Below, in pieces: positions 23,494 to 36,485 of a stretch of 64,000 nt of DNA. Each line of letters opens with the position of its first letter. Position 1 is the stretch's first letter. Source of the DNA: Oasisia sp. SBJ-2009 (taxonomy: Eukaryota; Annelida; Polychaeta; Sabellida; Siboglinidae). Under the pieces are notes generated by a model. That model had not been told where the DNA came from, searched no databases, and saw only the letters and a program-made list of their open reading frames with translations. The DNA lies in contig OZ024862.1 in the NCBI GenBank assembly GCA_964017155.1, forward strand, positions 27,730,158-27,794,157, given 5' to 3'. Position numbers and translations under genes: made by a program.

Positions 23494-23495
<2 letters not shown>
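23085..23495 (+). repeat. 410-bp duplicated segment, copy 1
   Basis: This matches 30470-30893 with a few percent differences. Near its start both copies have an ATG followed by a frame reading M-x-RTAVMILRSQG that ends at GGTAAGTAAGG, like a first exon with a donor. An AATAAA-type signal occurs later. In copy 1 the second codon is TTG; in copy 2 it is GTG. Confidence 0.75.

Positions 23496-23546
<51 letters not shown>
23496..23546. repeat. (AT)n tract
   Basis: A simple AT run immediately after the duplicated segment. Confidence 0.95.
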
Positions 23547-23547
<1 letters not shown>

Positions 23548-24344
23548 TCCTAAAGGCAGCTTATGTCGACCGATTATGCACAAGGACCGGCTTATGTAGA
23601 CCGCTGTTTTATGTAGGCCCTCTCTCTCTATATATATATATAATACACATGGTTATATCAGCGTTCGGCGAATTTGTAAACACGTTCTGGTTGCCCGATG
23701 ATATTCCCTGGGTCAGCACTTCGAGGCGTGAATAGATGCGGCAAGAGACAAGTTGCTGCGCTGATCGAAGCGACATCGGTCGCTGGCGCTCCAGTACATG
23801 TTGCGTAATTTTGGACCGGGCGACGGTCGTGGGGCGTGGCAGAGACTCGCTGTTCGAGCACGTTTGGCTGTCTGTCGAACGATCATGGGATGTGCCGATT
23901 ATGTTGCGCCGAGCCGGGTCAAACTCGAAAGAAGCGCATTTAACGTGTTCTAAGCTGATACAGTTCTAAATAATGGTTTAATTTGAAAGAAATGATCTAA
24001 CTAATAACATTGAAAGTCTTCGAAAAGGCATCGATTGACGGCTTGTCTCTCCGGGTAGATTACCCGGACGTGAATCAGCACCATGACATTTAAGGTGGGT
24101 AAAGGCGGAGCAGATCTATATACTCTTTAAGGTGTATACCCAGCCAATACACTGCTAAGGCTCCACTTGGCTCTATGCTCTTTAATTAATTGCAGAATAT
24201 TTGTTTGACGAATAGATATTATATTTTAGTTCTAATATATACAATATTAACACTTCCGTCAGCAAATGTGTTTAACAGTGATTCTCTTTTCAAAGCTTCG
24301 GGTTTACTGTTCCAAAGAAATGGATATGCCAATTGTTTTTTTGT

Positions 24345-24650
24345 TCCACCTTGTTTGGTACTGAGGTAAGACTCCCTACGTACCAACCTGACCTCCCCTA
24401 TGGGACTCCAGTGTTCCCATAGTCATTTTTCTTGGGATTGTAGCTATAGGCCGTCTCCAGGTATAGGAATCTAATTGCCATATCCTCCTGTCCTTCCAGT
24501 TTCTTCTCTACTACCTACCTCTGGACAAACATCCCATCCGTTGTTCCTCTTCCTTGTCTAAACTCCAGCTGTTCTTCAACGATTTCCCCTTACACTATTG
24601 CTTTTATTCTGCCATCCAGAATTCTTTCCAGCAACTTCAACATATGGCTT
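24345..24650 (-). mobile_element. RTE-like LINE reverse-transcriptase fragment
   Basis: The minus-strand frame reads HMLKLLERILDGRIKAIV, then EIVEEQLEFRQGRGTTDGMF, then VVEKKLEGQEDMAIRFLYLE and TAY. This matches fingers/palm motifs of LINE reverse transcriptases: ERxLDxRL, EQxGFRxGRGTTDAIF, the EK helix and (F/L)xDLEKAYD, here altered to YLETAY. The loss of the first catalytic Asp and the stops show a dead fragment of about 300 bases. Confidence 0.7.
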
Positions 24651-24658
24651 AGCAACGT

Positions 24659-24769
24659 GTGACATGTGGTAACACTCCACACAGTATTACTATATTGAAA
24701 TAATAGCCCCAATAAAAGCAAGCAAATAGAGCAAAGTCACATATAAATTATAGAATACATAATTATAAT

Positions 24770-24816
<47 letters not shown>

Positions 24817-24860
24817 TGTGTGCGTGTGTGTTTGTGGGGGGGGGGTGTGTGTGCGTGTAC
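24659..24860. repeat. Dispersed 115-bp repeat plus (TG)n, copy 1
   Basis: 24659-24772 matches 41357-41476 almost exactly (CACTCCACACAGTATTACTA, AGCCCCAATAAAAGCAAGC). In both places it runs into a TG microsatellite, so tail and tract moved or expanded together. Confidence 0.8.
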
Positions 24861-25889
24861 GTGTGTGTCGTATTTACATTCATTGCTTACTTCTATTAGA
24901 AAACCTATGCAGCATCGATCATCTGGTTGTGTTTTACATTTTACCCCAACAGTAAATACAAATATGGGGAATAGATGCTTTTTCTGTGACTGTATTACTC
25001 GTTGGAATAGAGGTCTATGCTTCCTTCGATCAAGTGTTAGATCAGACGCAGGCTGAATTATTATGCGATTCTTAAATATTTTAAATATCTTGCTTTTACA
25101 ATTTTGAATTAGTAATGGTTTATGAAAAATAGATATAAAATCAAATTACTTTACTAAACCGTTACGTTGCGGTTTGTGTACGTGACAATCAATTGCTGCA
25201 CGTGACCTTAGTCAAGCATAACCATTGCCAATAGTATTTATAATGGTAACGTATGGGCGGCATCATATATGCTATATCAAACTGATCCCATTTTGTGTGG
25301 ACACACCGGTGATATGCAAGAGGTTACGTGACGTGATAATGTTAGTGTACGTTACGCACGTGTTTGATGATAATATACTATATTTTTGCTCAAAAATCAG
25401 TAAGAAACTTTTATTTTTATATTATCGGTATTGTCTATGCTAATATAAAGTCTTCTTCGGAAGGAGGGTGCAGATTAATACAAAAAAGAAATGTGACGAT
25501 GACAACAGTATACCCACACAACACAATCTCTTACACATAAAAGCACGCTCTTTTTTTCTCCCGTTAGTCTCTCCCCTCAGTCTCCCCTCTCTCCCTCTCC
25601 TTCCTTCATCCCTCTCCTTCTCTCCCTCTACCCCCTCACTGCATTATCAGAATAATGTTTGTTAGTGCTAATATCACCCATCTATCTAATCCCTTATATA
25701 GAATACCAGTATAAAGAAGTGTCTTGGTGATTTGGCGCAGGAATTGTGGAACAAATTATAGTGAACATTCATGCATCCGGGACATTATGTATTGTTGGAA
25801 AGTGTTTAAAGGCATATCTTTTTATTAGACATTTCAATTAATTCAAATTGCTTTGAAATGACGGACAATGCTTTAGAATTTCATTTTAG

Positions 25890-25936
25890 TGCCATACACG
25901 TTTTAATCAGTGTTTATGTTTTAGATTAATTTATAG

Positions 25937-25973
<37 letters not shown>

Positions 25974-26275
25974 CGTACACAGTTTTAGTAAAGGTTTTAA
26001 TCCTATATTAATTTATATAATTTACGTACCTAGTTTTAGTAGTATTCATCTTAAAAACAGTGTTTAATTTATTTTAAATTAATTTATATAATTTACATAC
26101 AAGGGTTTACTAGTACATCTTAAAACCAAAAAATTAATATCATTTATATAAATTTATATAATTTACATTTCTATTTATTAATATACATTTAGTATATTTC
26201 TTGTGCAGAGCAACGATCAGTCATGTGGGAATTAGCGCTATATAAAAACTGTATTATTATTATTAATATTTAAAC
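25890..26275 (+). repeat. AT-rich retroposon 3' end, copy 1
   Basis: This reads from CGTTTTAATCAGTGTTTATG through three diverged sub-repeats of about 80 bases (TTTATATAATTTAC) to GGAATTAGCGCTATATAAAA and an ATT tail. It is the reverse complement of 44847-45290 and related to the units at 18.3-19.0 kb. Confidence 0.7.
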
Positions 26276-26599
26276 CGTTCAGTGTCCATTTATAGCAAAT
26301 AGATGAAAGAAATGCACAAATGAGTAGCGCTGCAATCCGTTTTCGTTCTGATGCACAATGTGTCAGAGTGAACAAGTTTGTGAGGTTGTTTGTCTCTCTT
26401 TGTCTGTCTCTCTTCTGATTTACCTCTCCCCATCCCATCCTTTTAAAAATACTCAACATTTTCTCCCTTCCTCCCTGCTTGGCGGCCCTTCGCCGTCTCC
26501 CTCTCCCACTCCCTCACTTTCTTTATCCTCTACTATTTCCCTTCTCACTGTCCCTCTACACCCGTCTTCCTCCATACTTTCATCAACCAATCCTTTTCA

Positions 26600-27230
26600 A
26601 CCCTCCCGTCATTCTAATTAAGCCGCAATTCGGTACGGTCATGGGTATTTGCACATTCGACAAGAACAGCGAAGCTACTTGTGCCATTCAAGGCAAACTT
26701 GATTTGCCCGTGTGTAATACCTGTCATGTGTCACTGTCAGTTTAACACAGACAATGCAATGTTTCACTGCCGTGGACATTCTTAGACTGACGTGCGGCCT
26801 CCGACAATGGTATGTTATTGGTCCCGCTCAAGAACGCACTAATTGACAATGTATAATTAGCAACATCTGTCGCGTTGAACATGGCAGTTGCTACAAACAA
26901 ATGCCTTAAGCGTTCGATCGAAAGCATGGATTTGTCGAATTTTAAGTGCAGTTGTAGTCGAAATGCAGTTCTCCCGGTTTTCAGTACAAGACCAACTTCA
27001 CGTGTTTACGGATGCTTCGTTTAGGGTCGGGTGCAGCGTATCGTATGATATTCAGCAAACGATATACATTTGACGCTCTATGTGGTTTGGCAGTTGGTCT
27101 CGAATGAGCTGCACATGTTGCAGTTTGGGGAGTCATCAGACATTGGGATATACAATTAGACGCCAAAAAGAGAGCGACGACTGCTACAGACAATTGCTTT
27201 AAGGTAGGCCATGTGTGTAATGTTGTTTTA
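26600..27230. other. Less AT-rich block, no assigned gene
   Basis: This has normal base composition between AT-rich flanks, with short frames on both strands. One starts MAVATNKCLKRSIES at 26,881, and there is a donor-like AAG|GTAGGC near 27,202. It could be a promoter or 5' exon region, but nothing is conclusive. Confidence 0.25.
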
Positions 27231-27949
27231 GAACGGCAACTGTTTGTAGTACATTACATTAGTTGCCATGTGGTACATGCAGTGTCGACATTCTGTATCG
27301 CTAACATGCATAGTCAAACCAGCAAGGCATTACGGAAGACAAACATTATCATCATTATGCATAACTATTAGCATCGTTCTACTGTGAATATAATTATACA
27401 GATAATACATTTCTCAGTAATCAAAACATTACTTGGCAACATAGTTTATATGTAATGAATGGATCCACTTGCTGATTTGCGTCGATGTAAATCGTAGGTA
27501 AGCATTGTATTTATTTATCAAAGAAAATAACTAATAATGTTTAAACCACCTGTGTTTATTATTTTAAATTATGAATTCTCGTATATCAAGGCGAGTTATA
27601 TTATTCACTGTAGGGTGTACTGTATTATGTATCTGCGTTTAAAAATAATGCCTTATTTAATTTTATGAAGGAGGAAATGTCGGCGACGCCATATTGTTGC
27701 CCAACTTCCGCTATAGAACCATGAATCTGGTTAAGTCTACATTAATAATTATAGTTATGCATGTTAACATGTTTTATGTATGATATGATATAGCATGACA
27801 TATAAGCGAAGTTGTAATGTAATGCTACAAAATAAATAACGTCAGATATATCAGCTTACGTGTTTTACAAGTTGACACCACAATTTCACCAGCTAAGGCT
27901 CGGCATGGGTTTATAAGCAAACAAAATGGCTACCTTCTGCAACTGAGTG

Positions 27950-28165
27950 TTCCGACCGCACGTGGCGGAAGGGGTTACCAGTGACGCTCATCCTATGGAG
28001 GTCACAACCGGTGCGGCGAACCGGGGTTTGGGCCAGGTAATTTCCTCCCATAGGAACACTTCCGGTGGAAGTCGGTCAGTTGTGAGGGAGTAAGGATTGT
28101 GACCAACCGTGCCAGGGAACGTTATGAGGAGCAACCGATGAGGTACCCCTGGCCGAACTAGTTAC
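27950..28165. other. GC-rich block with stem-forming segments
   Basis: G+C-rich sequence inside an AT-rich intron, with complementary pieces such as GCCAGGG and CCCTGGC. No tRNA boxes or coding frame were recognised. It may be the 5' part of a retroelement. Confidence 0.25.
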
Positions 28166-28169
28166 ATTA

Positions 28170-29140
28170 GATTGTACTACAGGCTATATACCCAGTGTCT
28201 CCCACTTCCTCATTCCCTCTCTTTTGTTTTTCTAAGTTTTTTTCTTGTAGGAAACAGTTATACTCGCAACAGCACCTTGACTTATTTTAAGGTATATTAT
28301 AAATGTTTTAACAGCTTTAATCGTACACAACTCAGCCTCACGGTAAGCTTTAGTTAATTTGTTGTACGTACGTAAATATTATTGAAAGATATAAAAATGC
28401 TTGAACTCTCTTACATTTCAAATGTGGAACGTCCACGCCTAAGTATACGTCGCCTTGTATGTAACTACAAGGGGACGTACCTAATTATATGTTGGAATTA
28501 TATTATGTTGTATTAAAAAATATTTATTTTAATATCTGTTGATATATTTCATGATTTTTTCATTCTATAGTAATAATTATTATATTTTTCGTATATCGCG
28601 CTTATCCAAATAACTGTTTTGGCTGGAATTATAATTGTAAAAGAATTAATACCATGCATAAAATCATCAATATTTTATTGATAGTAAATTTTTAAGATAC
28701 AATCATTTCTACTATACAAAATAAACTACATTGTCTTTAGTCATCAATAAGTAAATAAATATAACTATGGTATATTAATAATAGTACATTGAATGTATGA
28801 ATAAATAACTGCGATCATTCATTGTTAAGATACCTTTAACAATGAGTTTGCATAAGTTTACACAGGTATAATATTACCTAGAATAACCTTTGGTTATAAT
28901 CTTTTCTTTGATATATTCATTATTATTATTAATATTGTTTCTTAATAATTAAGAAACACAGTTAATACAAATACCCAGTCAGTATAATCGTGTACATTAC
29001 CAACCTTTCATACGTGTACATAACACCTGCATCAACAAAACAACTATTAAATACACATAACAAAAATGTCGAACATACTTTGAACTTGCATAGTTTTCTT
29101 TTTATTATATATAATGTAGGATTATACATACATTATTCAT
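28170..29140. other. AT-rich intron-like sequence, nothing assigned
   Basis: No exon, motif or shared repeat was seen apart from a 23-base stretch (TTGTAGGAAACAGTTATACT) near 28,246 that recurs near 29,378. Confidence 0.45.
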
Positions 29141-29149
29141 TATTACACA

Positions 29150-29190
29150 CACACCACACGGACACACACACCCCACACACCCCACACACA

Positions 29191-29257
<67 letters not shown>

Positions 29258-29275
29258 CCGCACATACACACACGC
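29150..29275. repeat. (CA)n microsatellite with CACACC variants
   Basis: A CA dinucleotide run of about 120 bases including CGCCCGCA interruptions at the right end. Confidence 0.95.
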
Positions 29276-29863
29276 CCGCACACATAGCGAGTATTTTATT
29301 GAAGATAACGAACTAGAGGACATTTTGTATAGTGTTAGACGATGCTACATGTTCTGGTTTAATAATCATAACTCATGCTTGTAGGAAACAGTTATACTCG
29401 TTTTGTAATTTTTCTGGCAAAAACAATCTTTGAAATTAGGTGTTGGGTAGCTATAATGACGTGATATGAAGAGTTCAAAACCACAACTAGCAGTCTTGTC
29501 CATAAAAATGAGTTGGTGCATGCTTTTACAGATCGTGTACTAATTATTATGTATTCCTGTCAGTTCATGTACCTGTATATTAATTTTCTAATAATACAGT
29601 TGTGTCATAATACAGTTGTGACTGATTGCAGTCAGAATACTGTGTTTTAATGCAAAAGCACTGCTAAATGTTTCTCTAAACCAATTGTTTTTACTTGTAT
29701 AGTTTAGGGTAATGTCGGTTCAGTGTTGTGTGTGGTAGGTTCATACCCTGCTGGTGTTCTTTATGCAAACACTACATGTTGTGTGCACACACATTGATTC
29801 CATTTCATCAGTTCAGGTGATTTTGTGATATCTTAGAAATGTATTAACTGTAGTCAAACTTAT

Positions 29864-30351
<488 letters not shown>

Positions 30352-30469
30352 TGTAAGCAGGAATATGAACTTCGCCTTGATAAATGTTGCCAAACAAAGA
30401 GGGATTAATATACAACGTTCTGCCAAGTCATCAAGTTAAATACAACAATCATAACTCTTGTAGAGAACA

Positions 30470-30893
30470 GCTTAGAATATGGTGAGGACTGCAGTAATGA
30501 TATTAAGAAGCCAAGGGGTAAGTAAGGCCCATATCCCAGTGTTGCAATGTTGTACGCGTATAATGAACTGTATCAACAAAGTAATGTTTGCCATTTATGA
30601 AATGTTTTGACAATTATGTTTCAGTAAATTTGAATCTTTTTTCCAAGGGAGTGGAATTGTTTTTGTGTAAATAACATGTGAACGTTCACAGCAGAGAGGT
30701 TAGAGAATAAATATAAAACTATATAGTAATATGTTACGGTTGATCTAATTTCTTAGTTGCTCTGTTACATATAAATAAGAAAAATCCATATAAATGAAAC
30801 CATGACCATACATTCTGAAATCCCTTCCACCTTTATATAAAACCGACATTTGTATAATTCTTACTTCACTACGCCCACTCATTCTTCTAGCCA
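30470..30893 (+). repeat. 410-bp duplicated segment, copy 2
   Basis: Counterpart of 23085-23495. Here the exon-like start reads ATG GTG AGG ACT GCA, before the same GGTAAGTAAGG. It lies about 120 bases after a TG tract, as copy 1 does. Confidence 0.75.
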
Positions 30894-30899
30894 TACATT

Positions 30900-32430
30900 T
30901 ATTTTTGGGATCTAGATTGCCTTGGGAATGGAACATAGCAACAGGAGGTCATGCTTATTAAGTAATCGTTTTTATGGGTTCAACACACATTAATGTTGTA
31001 CTTTTACACAAAAACCTATATTACTAGTCACTACTCAACCCCTGGCACATACACATATTGTGCACAGATAGGCATTAGCATTCTGCATTTGTTAACATAA
31101 ATTGATATTAAGGATAAAATAGCAGAAGTTCAAGAAGTTTTCAGAAGTGCCCAATTTCTAAAATCGATTGATTGATGGTGAACTTGGATTAATGCAAACT
31201 ACACCAGTTCGCAACTCTACGACAGGAATAATCGTAACGGGGAGATGCAGGGCTTTCTAATTATGTAAAATTTAAGTGTGTGGGGGTGGTGTAAAAATCG
31301 ATCTGTTAGAGAGATCTGCCACTCCCCTAATATATCAGTTACACATATGTAAAGCTGGACCAGGAAAGAAATAACCACTAACTCTAGCACTTCGATATAT
31401 CTGATAATTTATTTAACAAGACATTTGCCACAGTGGCAACAACCGATGGATAAACAAACAAATTTATCCTCATGACATATATAGTTTGTTGTAAAAGTTC
31501 ACATCATATAAACTAATAAAATATATGCCATGAGAACACGCAATATTTGTATATAACAATAACATGTAGGTAGGTGCATACTATACAATGAAGCAAGATG
31601 GACGGAAATTGAAACAAATAATGGTTACCTTAACATTTAAAATAAAATTACTACATATGACTGATCATAACAATTGTGTTACAAGAAATCAAAACAACAT
31701 CACAATTATAAAAGCATGCAAGTTATAATGTATACAGTGTACCAAGCTTTATCATAAACTTACGACGTATACAGAGCATATAATAAACTAAGCAATAAAT
31801 AATAAACTAGTGAATGAAAAAGTGATACCATTATAAAGATGGTAGTCGTTCATACATTTTACCACATTAAAGAGTCAGAAATTAAAATGTATACTAAAAT
31901 ACTGCTGCACTGATCCTGATGATAAATAAGTTGAGCTTCTATAAAACAGTTTGTCTCGCATGCACAGTTATGTAAAATATAAAATATAAATAAAAATTAT
32001 GTGGAAGTATACAATACTACAAGTGGAAGTATGCAACACTATCAGTGGAAGTATAGAATACTGTCAGCGGAAGTATATATAATACTATCAGTATACAATA
32101 CTATCAGTGGAAATACACAATACTACATTCAATGTATTCTGTTGGTGCTACACAGCTTTGGTTGATGGTCAGAGTTCCATTTGTAGACTCACTTTTGAAT
32201 ATTCAAAGAAACAGTAGGTCCATTACAAAAGATCACAATACAGACCCTCAGTCTTAATGGCCCCTCCCCGGCATATACCTCTGGAATTATGCAATTTTTT
32301 TCAGAATAAATTCATAATCAAAACTTGTAATTTACATCAGTTTGCATAGACCCGTGGCACTTCTTGGCAACATATTGGTCAAAATGTATCAGGTACAGAC
32401 ACGAAAACTAACTAGTTTTAAGCTATTTCA
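30900..32430. other. Long intron-like stretch without recognised features
   Basis: AT-rich. A short run near 32,010-32,120 repeats GTGGAAGTATACAATACTA-like words about six times. No exon with splice sites and frame was found. Confidence 0.5.
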
Positions 32431-32573
32431 TTTACATGTAATTCATATGATTAATACGGCATTCGGCCGATGTTCTTAAATTTACCCGATGCGATTCAGC
32501 CCTTCTGCTGAAACAGTAAACTTGGTGAGAGATGCCATCTACTTCCGTCCACATGACCAACTTGGTTGTCGAT

Positions 32574-32738
32574 TCACGACGATGGACCCTTTTCAGCAAT
32601 GTTTGATGCACTCCCGGCTGAGTGCAGCCTCCGACTGCTGTGACGATTCGGTGGGTATGCTCGCTTTGGATATGCCCCCTCACTTGGATATGCCCCCTCA
32701 CTTGGATACGCCCCCTCACTGGTCAGTCTGTCTGTGTC
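32574..32738 (-). CDS. Coiled-coil locus exon ending in a stop (candidate terminal exon)
   Basis: An acceptor GGTCAACAG with a pyrimidine-rich lead-in precedes a phase 0 frame DTDRLT, three SEGAYP repeats, then KRAYPPNRHSSRRLHSAGSA and SNIAEKGPSS before TGA. Its phase matches exon 33618-33719. The hexapeptide repeat comes from an 18-bp tandem inside the coding sequence. The TGA suggests a C-terminus, but exons in the same style continue at lower coordinates, so it may be an alternative end or a lesion. Confidence 0.55.
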   Translation of the reverse strand, partial: DTDRLTSEGAYPSEGAYPSEGAYPKRAYPPNRHSSRRLHSAGSASNIAEKGPSS

Positions 32739-32875
32739 CTGTTGACCACAGAAGGGTAGCGAATCAGACAAGAGGTCATCATGGCATCAGTTTGGAATGC
32801 TATGCCAACTATTTTCACTTCTAAAACTTTACTTTGATCTTCTAAGGCATCTGTAAAGATGCTTATTTAATTCAC

Positions 32876-33112
32876 GGAAGCATTTTTGCTGTAATTTATT
32901 AAATATTTAGTTTTAATTAATTAATTAATTTCTAAGTGTTATAACTGAATGAACTGCTTTTATGTATTTATTTTGCACTATAATTTGTTATTATAAACGA
33001 ATGTCATTAAATTATGTATTTATATAGTTACATGTTTTCTTATTTCGTATTATATTTTATGTTAAGTACTAAATTGCTGTGGATATGGAACTATACAAAA
33101 TAAATATTATTA
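32876..33112 (+). repeat. Retroposon 3' end, copy of the 16.3-kb element
   Basis: GCTGTAATTTATT start and TGGATATGGAACTATACAAA followed by an ATT tail match 16298-16527. Confidence 0.65.
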
Positions 33113-33617
33113 TTTCACATCACAAATCGTGTTTCTAGTTCATAGTGTATGAACGGATTAAAGTGGCTTCCTTGATTAAATCCAATTTTTTTGGTGTCCA
33201 AATATAAATATGTAATCTAAATAAATTTATTTAATATATGTCAGTGATTTAATGCTCTAAAGTCTTCCGGGTTTTTGAGAGAATAAGGAAGCCAACAACA
33301 GGAAATAGGACAATCACATCGTGATGCAAGAATATTTGAATTGAATATTCTGCAGCAATTAAATAAGTAAGCAGTTTTTCAATTGATTTTATCAAAGCTA
33401 CACTTTAAAATCACAGACACAAGCTTGCATGTGGTAATGAATACTTTGTAGATTTGCTTTTCTGTAAAAATAACTGAACACGAGATGAAAGCAAGATAGA
33501 TTACAATCGAGTCCACCTTTGCACCATTGCACTATTACGCCCCAGAATACCATGCTAAGATGTCATCACAAGCTGTCAGCTTGTCAGCACAACAAGCTGT
33601 CAGCATCACTCCCTTAC

Positions 33618-33719
33618 CTGCATATCAAACTCTCCCGCCGGAGTCGGAGTTCGGGAGCGGTTCAACAGGACATCACTAGATGGCGTAGTAGGTCGATGTG
33701 AATCACTTTGGCACAGAAC
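33618..33719 (-). CDS. Serine/threonine/proline-rich exon, 34 codons
   Basis: An acceptor TTTCTCGACAG and a strong donor CAG|GTAAGG bound a 102-base phase 0-0 exon reading VLCQSDSHRPTTPSSDVLLN then RSRTPTPAGEFDMQ. TP/SP sites (TTPSS, RTPTP) look like a phosphorylatable linker between coiled coils. The frame and both splice sites agree with its neighbours. Confidence 0.7.
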
Positions 33720-34442
33720 CTGTCGAGAAACAATGTCATATAGCAACAACTGTGTCGATTATGAACACAGGTCGTCTAGCTGTTGAAATACCAGACATTT
33801 GTCTCTCACATGTCAGCGTAAAGCAAATGTAACTTCAAGTCTTCAAGTATTTACTGCTAAAACGTGATGTTTCACTATACTGCAGTTGTAACGTGACTGT
33901 GTGCTAAAGTAGTAAGTTAATAAAATAAATATGACAAATAGACAAATACAATTAACTCTATATTTTAAGTGTACATTAAAACAATGAGTAAATTAATAAA
34001 ATAAATATAATAAATAGATACAAATTATTTGTACATTGAATTTCACGGTCATGCAATGTAAAGGATACTACACTGTGAGCTAAAATAATACGTTAATAAA
34101 ATATTAGAATAAATAGATCAATAAAAGTATTAGTACATTAAATAAAAAAAACAGGTAGTCCATGAATGATTAACACTAAAACAACCTACTACAATGTCAA
34201 TGTCTGAATGACTGGGATGGCGTTAACAGTTTTGCATTAAAAACAATTACCAAGAAGACACTCAAATACACAGCCACCCCAAATAATGCCCCATGAAACA
34301 TTAAATGAAAACAATTGGCCCAATGATTTGAGAGCAAAGAGAAAAATAACACCCAACGTGGCATAACTGACGAGGAAACCATCTTTGTGGGACGGAACAA
34401 GGGAAAGGATGTATAAAGCACTGAAGGTCAAGTGAAGGTCAC

Positions 34443-34553
34443 CTGTTCAAGGTTATTCAGCTTCCATTGCAGCTGCTGGATGCTGTCATGTGACACCTGT
34501 CTCCGACTCTCCATCACCTCAGCGTGACGACTCATCTTCTGCTCAAGCTCAAG
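34443..34553 (-). CDS. Coiled-coil gene exon, 37 codons
   Basis: An acceptor TTGTTACAG and donor CAG|GTGACC bound 111 bases, phase 0-0, reading LELEQKMSRHAEVMESRRQV then SHDSIQQLQWKLNNLEQ, a continuous heptad helix. Confidence 0.8.
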
Positions 34554-34599
34554 CTGTAACAAACACGTTACAGTGTTACAGATGTAACACCGTTACATG

Positions 34600-35140
34600 C
34601 ACTCCTGTGTGTGTCAAAGACATAATCATGTTACAGGCACACTTGTGCTACAGACACATTTTTGTTACAGACACTTGTGTTACAGACACACTTGTGTTAA
34701 AAGACACACTTGTGTTACATACACACTTGTGTCACAGACACACTTGTGTTAAAAGACACACTTGTGTTACAGACATACTTGTGTTAAAAGACACACTTGT
34801 GTTACATAAACACTTGTGTTAAAAGACACACTTGTGTTGAAAGACATACTTGTGTTACATACACACTTGTGCTACAGACACACTTGTGTTAAAAGACACG
34901 CATGTCGTACAGATACACTTGTGTTAAAAACACACTTGTGTTACAGACACATGTGTGTTAAAATACAGGCTTGTGTTACAGACACACTTGTGTTAAAATA
35001 CACACTTGTGTTACAGACACACTTGTGTTACAGATACACTTGTGTTACAGACACACTGGTGTTACAGATACACTTGTGTTACAGACACACTTGTGTTACA
35101 GATACACTTGGGTTACGCATGTAAGTGTTACATATAAACT
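34600..35140. repeat. 18-bp minisatellite with 19-bp variants
   Basis: The unit is CACACTTGTGTTACAGAC with a GTTAAAAGAC variant, about 28 copies, in the intron just upstream of exon 34443-34553. Its frames (VLQTHLCYRH) are artefacts. Confidence 0.92.
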
Positions 35141-35257
35141 TGTGTTAGACATTATAGACATGTTACAAACATGTTTGTCACACAGACATGTTTGTACACT
35201 GATACACGTGAACAATCATTGCCAAGTAATGCAGACAATCTCACAGGTTGTTTTGAC

Positions 35258-35712
35258 ACCTCTTGTGATAATAATAATAATTATGTTTGTTAACATAGCA
35301 CTTTTTAAGTAATTAAATGCCAACCTAAAAATTCAAAGCGCTTCTCATTAACATGATGTGTTGACTAATAATCTAAAATATAAATGAATTAAATACATAA
35401 GCTAAAATCAAATAAATAAACTAAGATAAATAATTAAGTAAGTTAAGATAAAAAAATAAATAATAAATATGTTAAGATAAGTAAATAAAATAGGGTGTAA
35501 AAATACAGTTTCAAACAGAACAATTTAAAACCAGTCAATGCTATGAAATATAAACCAGTGCCATCAAGGCATTTAATACACACGAAATAGATAAGTTTTG
35601 AGTTGTTTCAGGAAAGTTGCCAATGTTCCAGTTGACCACTTCACATATGTCTCTACACAAAGGTTCCACCATTGTGTCAGTGACATCTCTGAGACGTTGA
35701 CAGAACTAGTCA
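35258..35712 (-). mobile_element. Non-LTR retroposon 3' end
   Basis: In minus orientation a frame ending TLATFLKQLKTYLFRVY precedes an AT-rich tail with AAAGCGCT and ATTATTATT. The F-x2-LK-TYLF ending is typical of LINE ORF2 C-termini. It sits directly after the donor of exon 35714-35803, and readthrough of that donor would fuse in frame to it. Confidence 0.5.
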
Positions 35713-35713
35713 C

Positions 35714-35803
35714 CTTCAGCTGGTATTGTTGTTCTTCAAAGTAGTTAGTGTTTCCCTTTGCCGTTGCGTCCTGTGGCACTGGGGTGTTGACGCCACTCCG
35801 GAT
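35714..35803 (-). CDS. Exon, 30 codons
   Basis: An acceptor TGTTTCAG and donor AAG|GTGACT bound 90 bases, phase 0-0, reading IRSGVNTPVPQDATAKGNTN then YFEEQQYQLK. A short polar linker enters a helix. Confidence 0.75.
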
Positions 35804-36346
35804 CTGAAACAGAACACACCAATCATTGATCGGTTCGTGTTGTAAGTTCACAAAGACATTCCATTAACATGTTTCACTCTCAAGGTTTCACTCTCAGTGA
35901 TTCACTCCCGAGGTTCTGACTTAGTGGCCATTGTGACAATGGATGACTGGCCGCTTGAGTGGACAGTGACCACAACAACAATCTTATAATTTAACAGAAA
36001 TATATCTCAGCCAGGTCCAACAGTTGGGATCTGAACAGAAAACGAGATCCCCATGAACCTTGCCACAGAAAACATATAGTGTTCACTTAATAAAACAAGT
36101 AATGTTTAGCAATAGTGGTAGCTTCTAGTATTTCTTGCATCAAGCCTTTATTAATATTATTATTTGAACAAGGAGAATAAACCACGTTTTCAATAAAATA
36201 TAAAATATAAATTTTGATGACATTTTTCTTCATCGCTGGGAAATGATCGTTTAAAAGTGCGACAAATCTTAAGAAAAAGACAGAAACACAAGCGTGACGA
36301 AGCGTGACGAAGCGTGATGACACGTGCATGCATGCGAGAGAGTTAC

Positions 36347-36475
36347 CACGACGAGGGTGTGTTTGAGCACGCTCAGATGCTCCTGCAGGTTGTCCTTCTG
36401 GTCGTGGAGCTGCTCCAGCTCCGTGGCCGTCTCGATGCGGGATCGCTCCAGCTCCAGCATCCCCTCCGTCACCTC
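36347..36475 (-). CDS. Coiled-coil gene exon, 43 codons
   Basis: An acceptor GTGCCCAG and donor GTG|GTAACT bound 129 bases, phase 0-0, reading EVTEGMLELERSRIETATEL then EQLHDQKDNLQEHLSVLKHT. It has very regular Leu/Ile heptads and higher GC than its flanks. Confidence 0.82.
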
Positions 36476-36485
36476 CTGGGCACAC

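Noticed and set aside
28140..28165. Hammerhead ribozyme (CCGATGAGG ... CCGAAC)
   Set aside because: The CUGAUGA and GAAA cores are both imperfect and the three-stem fold cannot be drawn convincingly.
34197..34431. Hydrophobic minus frames resembling a membrane protein (SLLSNHWANCFHLMF)
   Set aside because: Two overlapping frames are equally open, no splice sites were found, and the interval is the intron after exon 34443-34553.
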